Positions 6,264-8,862 of a stretch of 8,862 bases of DNA are shown piece by piece. Both the position numbers and the translations under genes were made by a program. Location: contig DIAV01000287.1 of NCBI GenBank assembly GCA_002415895.1, forward strand, positions 1 through 8,862, given 5' to 3'. Under the pieces are notes generated by a model. It was given only the letters and a program-made list of their open reading frames with translations. It was not told the origin of the DNA and did no database searches. The stretch's first letter is position 1, and the number at the start of each line of letters is the position of its first letter. Source of the DNA: Anaerolineales bacterium UBA5069. Lineage in GTDB: Bacteria > Chloroflexota > Anaerolineae > Caldilineales > Caldilineaceae.

Positions 6264-6287
6264 CTGCCACCGTGGTCAGAGTGGCAG
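6264..6287. other. Leader hairpin upstream of the CPBP gene
   Basis: CTGCCAC (6264-6270) and GTGGCAG (6281-6287) form a perfect 7-bp stem with a 10-base loop. It sits between the proposed promoter and the ribosome site of the CPBP gene, so it would be in the 5' leader of the mRNA. It could affect translation or stability; a role is inference. Confidence 0.4.
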
Positions 6288-6288
6288 C

Positions 6289-6373
6289 TTGACCTTGCTC
6301 AAAATGACGGAATCTATTCTAGCAGTGATCTGGTATCTTTCGTCAAGGTCAATTGCGACACTTAGTCAAGGTC
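6289..6373. repeat. Three TCAAGGTC-type motifs around the CPBP promoter
   Basis: GTCAAGGTC occurs at 6342-6350 and again at 6365-6373, 23 bases apart. TTGACCTTG at 6289-6297 is the exact inverse of CAAGGTCAA at 6344-6352, with 46 bases between them. The third site overlaps the end of the NUDIX gene. The sites flank the proposed -35 and -10 boxes of the CPBP gene, as operators for a dimeric regulator might. No regulator gene is visible nearby. Confidence 0.45.
6316..6346 (-). promoter_or_regulatory. Candidate promoter of the CPBP-TMEM175-XdhC operon
   Basis: On the minus strand, TTGACG (6346-6341) and TAGAAT (6321-6316) are separated by 19 bases, which is longer than the ideal 17. Transcription would begin near 6309, about 70 bases before ATG 6240. 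The boxes are good but the spacing is loose, so an activator may be needed. Confidence 0.4.
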
Positions 6374-7024
6374 CGGCGGCAGCGCCGGATTGCGCGCAAG
6401 TTCGGCCATGCGCGCAAGCTGGTGCGGCAGAATGCGGCTCTTGCTCAGGGGCGGCAGTGCGTCAATGTTGAACCACGCGGCGTCGAGCGTTTCGTGGCTG
6501 CCGGTGGGTGTGCCGTCCAGATATTCGCAGAGGATGAATGTCTTGTAGATATGATAGGGAAATGGGGGCTGGTGCCCTTGCACGCTGCGGTCCAGCAACG
6601 CGAGCAGGCGCAGGGCGCGCACGGTGACATGCGCTTCTTCGCTCACCTCGCGCACGGCCACATTGCTGGGCGAATCATTGGGATCGGCCCAGCCGCCTGG
6701 CGGCGCCCAGCCACCATCGGCCTTCTCCTGCACAAGCAGGATTTGCCCCTGCGCGTTGAAGACAATGGCGCGGATGTCGACCTTGGGTGTGGCATAGCCA
6801 TCCTGCAGTGCCCAGTGGGCCAGCATCTCATCAGCACCAATTGCGCCACCCGCTGCCATAATATCGGCGGCCACGGCCATGAGGTGCGCGTAACGCTCAA
6901 GATCGTATTCGTTTTGTGAATAGGTGAGGCCGGCCTGGGCGATGCCGTTAATTTCCTTGGCCCAGCGCAACCACGCGGGGTCATGTGCCGTGCGATTACT
7001 CGAAGGGACCGTCTCTGTTGACAT
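6362..7024 (-). CDS. NUDIX hydrolase with N-terminal NUDIX-associated domain
   Basis: A 220-residue protein. Residues 16-75 (WLRWAKEINGIAQAGLTYS, then YDLERYAHLMAVAADIMA) match the helical domain often found before NUDIX domains of the YjhB/ADP-ribose-pyrophosphatase-like group. The NUDIX fold follows (about 82-205): VDIRAIVFN, ILLVQEKADGGWAPPGGW and the box at 111-133. Within the box REVSEE (125-130) is intact, but the glutamate expected at G+6 is Asp117 and the late glycine is His132. The substrate is probably a nucleoside-diphosphate derivative; it cannot be told from the sequence. ATG 7024 is chosen because GAGG lies 12 bases upstream; ATG 7045 is the alternative, and the track further upstream to 7198 does not resemble the family. 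It is transcribed divergently from the GNAT gene. Confidence 0.9.
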   Translation of the reverse strand: MSTETVPSSNRTAHDPAWLRWAKEINGIAQAGLTYSQNEYDLERYAHLMAVAADIMAAGGAIGADEMLAHWALQDGYATPKVDIRAIVFNAQGQILLVQEKADGGWAPPGGWADPNDSPSNVAVREVSEEAHVTVRALRLLALLDRSVQGHQPPFPYHIYKTFILCEYLDGTPTGSHETLDAAWFNIDALPPLSKSRILPHQLARMAELARNPALPPDLD

Positions 7025-7101
7025 GGGGCAATGCCTCGCACTCATGGGGGCAGGTGGGTTTGGCGCGCGTTGCGTTCTGGCGCTTGCTAGAGCATAGCGC
7101 A

Positions 7102-7131
7102 ATTTTAAGGTGAGCAGCAATTGTTGCGCAA
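7102..7131 (-). promoter_or_regulatory. Candidate promoter of the NUDIX gene
   Basis: On the minus strand TTGCGC (7131-7126), an 18-base spacer and TAAAAT (7107-7102). An overlapping alternative is TTGCTG (7120-7115), 18 bases, TATGCT (7096-7091). Either would give a leader of about 60-70 bases to ATG 7024. I cannot choose between them. Confidence 0.35.
7114..7127. promoter_or_regulatory. Near-palindrome in the divergent NUDIX/GNAT region
   Basis: GCAGCAATTGTTGC is a 14-base dyad with one mismatched pair, centred on CAATTG. It overlaps both candidate promoters of the NUDIX gene, a position suited to an operator. It lies about 48 bases upstream of the GNAT -35 box. Confidence 0.3.
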
Positions 7132-7174
7132 TGCTGCACGCATCGGGTGCATGGATTGGAATCAGCATCCACAA

Positions 7175-7203
7175 TTGACAGCCCGTACAGCGGCGCATAA
7201 AAT
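7175..7203 (+). promoter_or_regulatory. Consensus sigma-70-type promoter of the GNAT gene
   Basis: TTGACA (7175-7180, perfect -35), a spacer of exactly 17 bases and TAAAAT (7198-7203, five of six -10 matches). The start of transcription should be near 7210, giving a leader of about 60 bases. The leader contains a small hairpin, GTGGGT/ACCCGC (7234-7249, one T-G pair), just before GGAG at 7258-7261. Confidence 0.75.
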
Positions 7204-7269
7204 CATTGAAGGATTAACACGCCCCAATCGTCTGTGGGTTTGTACCCGCCTCACACTGGAGATGCGTTG

Positions 7270-7788
7270 ATGGAGCAAGAAGAAGCAACCGTCCTGCCTG
7301 CGGACGATGAAAATCCCCCGTTTGATGCTGAGATTTCGTTGCGCGAAATTACGGCAGAGACGGTGCGCGCTGTCATGCGCCTCAAGGTGGCCTCTGCGCA
7401 GGAGCACTTTGTTGCGCCCAATGCCAATTCAATTGCCGAGGCGCACTTTAGCCCTGAGCGCGCCTGGTTCAATGCCATCTATGCCAACGAGACACCCGTT
7501 GGCTTTGTCATGCTCTATGACGATCCTGACGCACCCACCTATTTCCTGTGGCGCTTCATGATTGACCAGCGCTACCAGGGGCGCGGCTACGGCACGCGCG
7601 CCCTGCGCCTGCTGGTGGAGCATGTGCGCGCCCGTCCAGATGCCACGGTATTGGGTGTGAGTTATGTGCCCGGCGACGGCAGCCCCGAGACCTTTTACAA
7701 GAAGTTCGGCTTTACGGATACGGGCGAGATGGACGAAGACGAAGTCATTGCCCAGCTTCTGCTGGAGGAACTGCCAGACGAGGATTAG
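7270..7788 (+). CDS. GNAT N-acetyltransferase (spermidine/diamine acetyltransferase-like)
   Basis: A 172-residue GNAT-fold enzyme that should transfer the acetyl group of acetyl-CoA to an amine. After a poorly conserved acidic N-terminal stretch (1-20), the domain runs ISLREITAETVRAVMRLKV (22-40), FVAPNANSIAEA (47-58), PVGFVMLYDDP (76-86), YFLWRFMIDQRYQGRGYGTRAL (91-112) and FYKKFGF (142-148). QGRGYG (103-108) is the acetyl-CoA pyrophosphate loop (Q/R-x-x-G-x-G), and Tyr143 is at the usual general-acid position. The pattern is that of BltD/PaiA-like polyamine or diamine acetyltransferases, but the acceptor is not proven. ATG 7270 has GGAG eight bases upstream and lies downstream of a near-consensus promoter. 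A tiny ATG-CGT-TGA frame at 7263 ends over this start. The next gene begins 3 bases after the stop. Confidence 0.92.
   Translation: MEQEEATVLPADDENPPFDAEISLREITAETVRAVMRLKVASAQEHFVAPNANSIAEAHFSPERAWFNAIYANETPVGFVMLYDDPDAPTYFLWRFMIDQRYQGRGYGTRALRLLVEHVRARPDATVLGVSYVPGDGSPETFYKKFGFTDTGEMDEDEVIAQLLLEELPDED
7780..7784 (+). promoter_or_regulatory. Ribosome binding site of the XdhC N-domain gene
   Basis: GAGGA within the last codons of the GNAT gene lies seven bases before GTG 7792. It favours GTG 7792 over ATG 7804, whose only purine-rich sequence (CAGGAG, 7795-7800) is three bases away. Confidence 0.6.
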
Positions 7789-7791
7789 CCT

Positions 7792-8103
7792 GTGCAGGAG
7801 ATCATGGGTGAAATTGCACGGTGGCGTGGCGAGGGCAAGGGTGTGGCGCTGGCTACCGTGGCCAAAGTGTATGGATCGGCGCCGCGGCCCTTGGGTGCGA
7901 AAATGGCTATTTCGTCAGCCGGCGAAATGGTCGGTTCCGTGAGCGGCGGCTGCGTGGAAGGGGCTGTTGTGCAGGCGGCGCTTGAGGTGCTGCAGGAGCA
8001 CGCGGCGCGCCTGGTACGCTACGGCATCACTGACGAACTTGCTGCAACCGTCGGCCTTGCGTGCGGCGGCACCATTGAGGTGTTTATCGAGCCGCTTGCA
8101 TAG
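7792..8103 (+). CDS. XdhC N-domain (XdhC_CoxI) single-domain protein
   Basis: A 103-residue protein consisting only of the XdhC/CoxI N-terminal domain, which is associated with molybdenum-cofactor insertion into molybdenum hydroxylases. Visible motifs are EIARWRGEGKGVALATV (7-23), GSAPRPLGAKMAIS (28-41), GSVSGGCVEGAVV (48-60; Cys54) and GLACGGTIEVFIEPL (88-102; Cys91). Ending right after this last motif is normal for the stand-alone form, so it is not a truncation. The Rossmann-domain partner is probably the XdhC protein at 4008-4811, 3 kb away on the other strand. It is co-transcribed with the GNAT gene (3-base gap). The GTG start matches the family's usual first residues. Confidence 0.93.
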   Translation: MQEIMGEIARWRGEGKGVALATVAKVYGSAPRPLGAKMAISSAGEMVGSVSGGCVEGAVVQAALEVLQEHAARLVRYGITDELAATVGLACGGTIEVFIEPLA

Positions 8104-8114
8104 GCAAGCGGTTT
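8092..8114 (+). terminator. Weak hairpin terminator overlapping the XdhC-N stop codon
   Basis: CCGCTTGC (8092-8099), loop ATAG (containing the TAG stop) and GCAAGCGG (8104-8111) form a perfect 8-bp stem followed by TTT. A second hairpin, GCCACA/TGTGGC (8152-8157 with 8166-8171), follows. Either may end the GNAT transcript; neither has a long T-tract. Confidence 0.5.
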
Positions 8115-8197
8115 GCCGGGGCGTTGGCAGCCTCGTGCACTGCGCCACGTTGCCACACACTCGATTGTGGCCTGAATATTCCATCTGGATTTTCGAC

Positions 8198-8226
8198 TTG
8201 TTGCCTGTGTACCGGCCTGTTATAAT
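8198..8226 (+). promoter_or_regulatory. Extended -10 promoter of polX
   Basis: TGTTATAAT (8218-8226) is a perfect -10 box with the TG extension. TTGTTG (8198-8203) lies 17 bases upstream as a partial -35, and AT-rich sequence (GAATATTC at 8174-8181) lies before it. Transcription should start near 8233, giving a leader of about 43 bases. Confidence 0.75.
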
Positions 8227-8275
8227 GGCATACAGGCTGGTCGCCCATTCACTCACGCTTTCATCGCAAGGACCA

Positions 8276-8862
8276 ATGCCCGAATCCCCACTTGCCCGCA
8301 TCTCGAATATGCAGGTTGCCGACCTATTGGCCGGCGTTGCCGCGCGCATGCAGGTTCTCGAGGAGAACCGCTTTCGCGTGGGTGCGTTTGAGAATGCCGC
8401 CGAGAATATCCGCAATTTGGGCCGCGACGTAAACAGCTACTTTGCCGAAGGCAAGCTTGAGGAAATCCCCGGAGTTGGCAAAGGGATTGCCTTCAGCCTG
8501 CAAGAGCTCCTGGCCACGGGGCGTGTGGTGGAATTCGACGCGCTCTTTGAGAAAGTGCCGCAGGGCGTTGTGGACATGCTCGACATCCCAGAGCTTGGCC
8601 CCAAGAAAGTCAAGCGCTTGTGGCAGGAATTGAACATTGCCGACGTAGACGCGCTTCAGGCGGCAGCGCAGGCGGGGGCGCTGCGCGATGTGAAAGGCTT
8701 TGGCGCAAAGACCGAAGAGCGCATCCTCCACAATATCGAGCTTTCGAAGCAACGCGTTGATGATGGGCGCATGCCCATTGGTCAGGCCCGCCCATTGGCG
8801 CTGGCCCTCATTGCCAGCCTGCAGGCAGCCTTACCGGCAGGGACAATTGAGAAGATCGAGGT
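8276..8862 (+). CDS. polX: DNA polymerase/3'-5' exonuclease PolX, N-terminal part
   Basis: The first 195 codons of a family X DNA polymerase; the gene runs past the window end. Bacterial PolX fills small gaps in base-excision repair and usually has a C-terminal PHP exonuclease domain, which would lie outside. Residues 1-80 form the 8-kDa-like helical domain (LLAGVAARMQVLEENRFRVG, then AFENAAENIRNL). Helix-hairpin-helix DNA-binding motifs follow: EIPGVGKGIA (63-72), DIPELGPKKVKRLW (103-116) and DVKGFGAKTEERI (138-150). The catalytic palm carboxylates are not yet reached. ATG 8276 has AAGGA (8268-8272) three bases upstream, a short spacing, and a strong promoter before it. Full-length relatives have about 570-580 residues, so roughly one third is seen. 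Confidence 0.95.
   Translation, partial: MPESPLARISNMQVADLLAGVAARMQVLEENRFRVGAFENAAENIRNLGRDVNSYFAEGKLEEIPGVGKGIAFSLQELLATGRVVEFDALFEKVPQGVVDMLDIPELGPKKVKRLWQELNIADVDALQAAAQAGALRDVKGFGAKTEERILHNIELSKQRVDDGRMPIGQARPLALALIASLQAALPAGTIEKIE

Noticed and set aside
6353..6919. 188-codon plus-strand frame opposite the NUDIX gene
   Set aside because: Shadow of the NUDIX frame; no motif of its own.
7263..7271. ATG-CGT-TGA minigene overlapping the GNAT start
   Set aside because: Two codons overlapping a start can occur by chance; nothing else supports a regulatory uORF.
1..8862. CRISPR array, tRNA or rRNA gene, insertion sequence, prophage or toxin-antitoxin pair
   Set aside because: No regular repeat-spacer pattern, cloverleaf-like sequence, transposase motif or toxin-like small gene pair was seen on reading both strands.

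Overview
The window is a piece of bacterial chromosome, GC-rich in most places. Hand counts over single 60-base stretches gave 57-70% G+C in most genes and about 47-53% in the middle block at about 4.85-6.3 kb. The gene families (a baeRF protein, XdhC proteins divided between two genes, a MatB-like ligase, bacterial PolX, a TMEM175 channel and a PEP-CTERM-like protein) and the base use fit a member of the Chloroflexota. This is inference from family recognition; there is no rRNA or other marker gene to confirm it. I see no tRNA, rRNA, CRISPR array, insertion sequence or phage gene.

Layout. (1) Positions 1-1272 hold a stand-alone gene for a bacterial archaeo-eukaryotic release-factor-like (baeRF) protein, bracketed by two GCGGCT-type palindromes. 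(2) Positions 1459-3553 hold msrA (methionine sulfoxide reductase A) followed 7 bases later by a malonyl-CoA-synthetase-like acyl-CoA ligase; they are probably co-transcribed. (3) Positions 3689-3922 encode a 77-residue protein made almost entirely of an N-terminal signal peptide and a C-terminal PEP-CTERM-like sorting signal. A perfect 17-bp hairpin separates it from the convergent block that follows. (4) Positions 4008-6240 on the minus strand hold a CAAX-type (CPBP) membrane protease, a TMEM175-family potassium channel and an XdhC-family protein, tightly packed, with a 58-base overlap between the last two. The first two are lower in G+C than their surroundings. (5) A NUDIX hydrolase (minus) and a GNAT acetyltransferase (plus) are divergently transcribed. 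The acetyltransferase has a textbook TTGACA-17-TAAAAT promoter and is followed after 3 bases by a small XdhC N-domain protein. (6) polX (family X DNA polymerase/3'-5' exonuclease) starts at 8276 behind an extended -10 promoter and runs off the window end.

Most genes are housekeeping or accessory enzymes of known families: oxidative repair (MsrA, PolX, NUDIX), metabolism (acyl-CoA ligase, acetyltransferase), molybdoenzyme maturation (the two XdhC proteins, about 3 kb apart and on opposite strands) and the membrane (CPBP, TMEM175). I do not see a convincing new multi-gene system. The most unusual items are the near-minimal PEP-CTERM-like protein, the GTCAAGGTC repeats around the CPBP promoter, the long TMEM175/XdhC overlap at the edge of the lower-GC block, and the baeRF protein without a GGQ motif.
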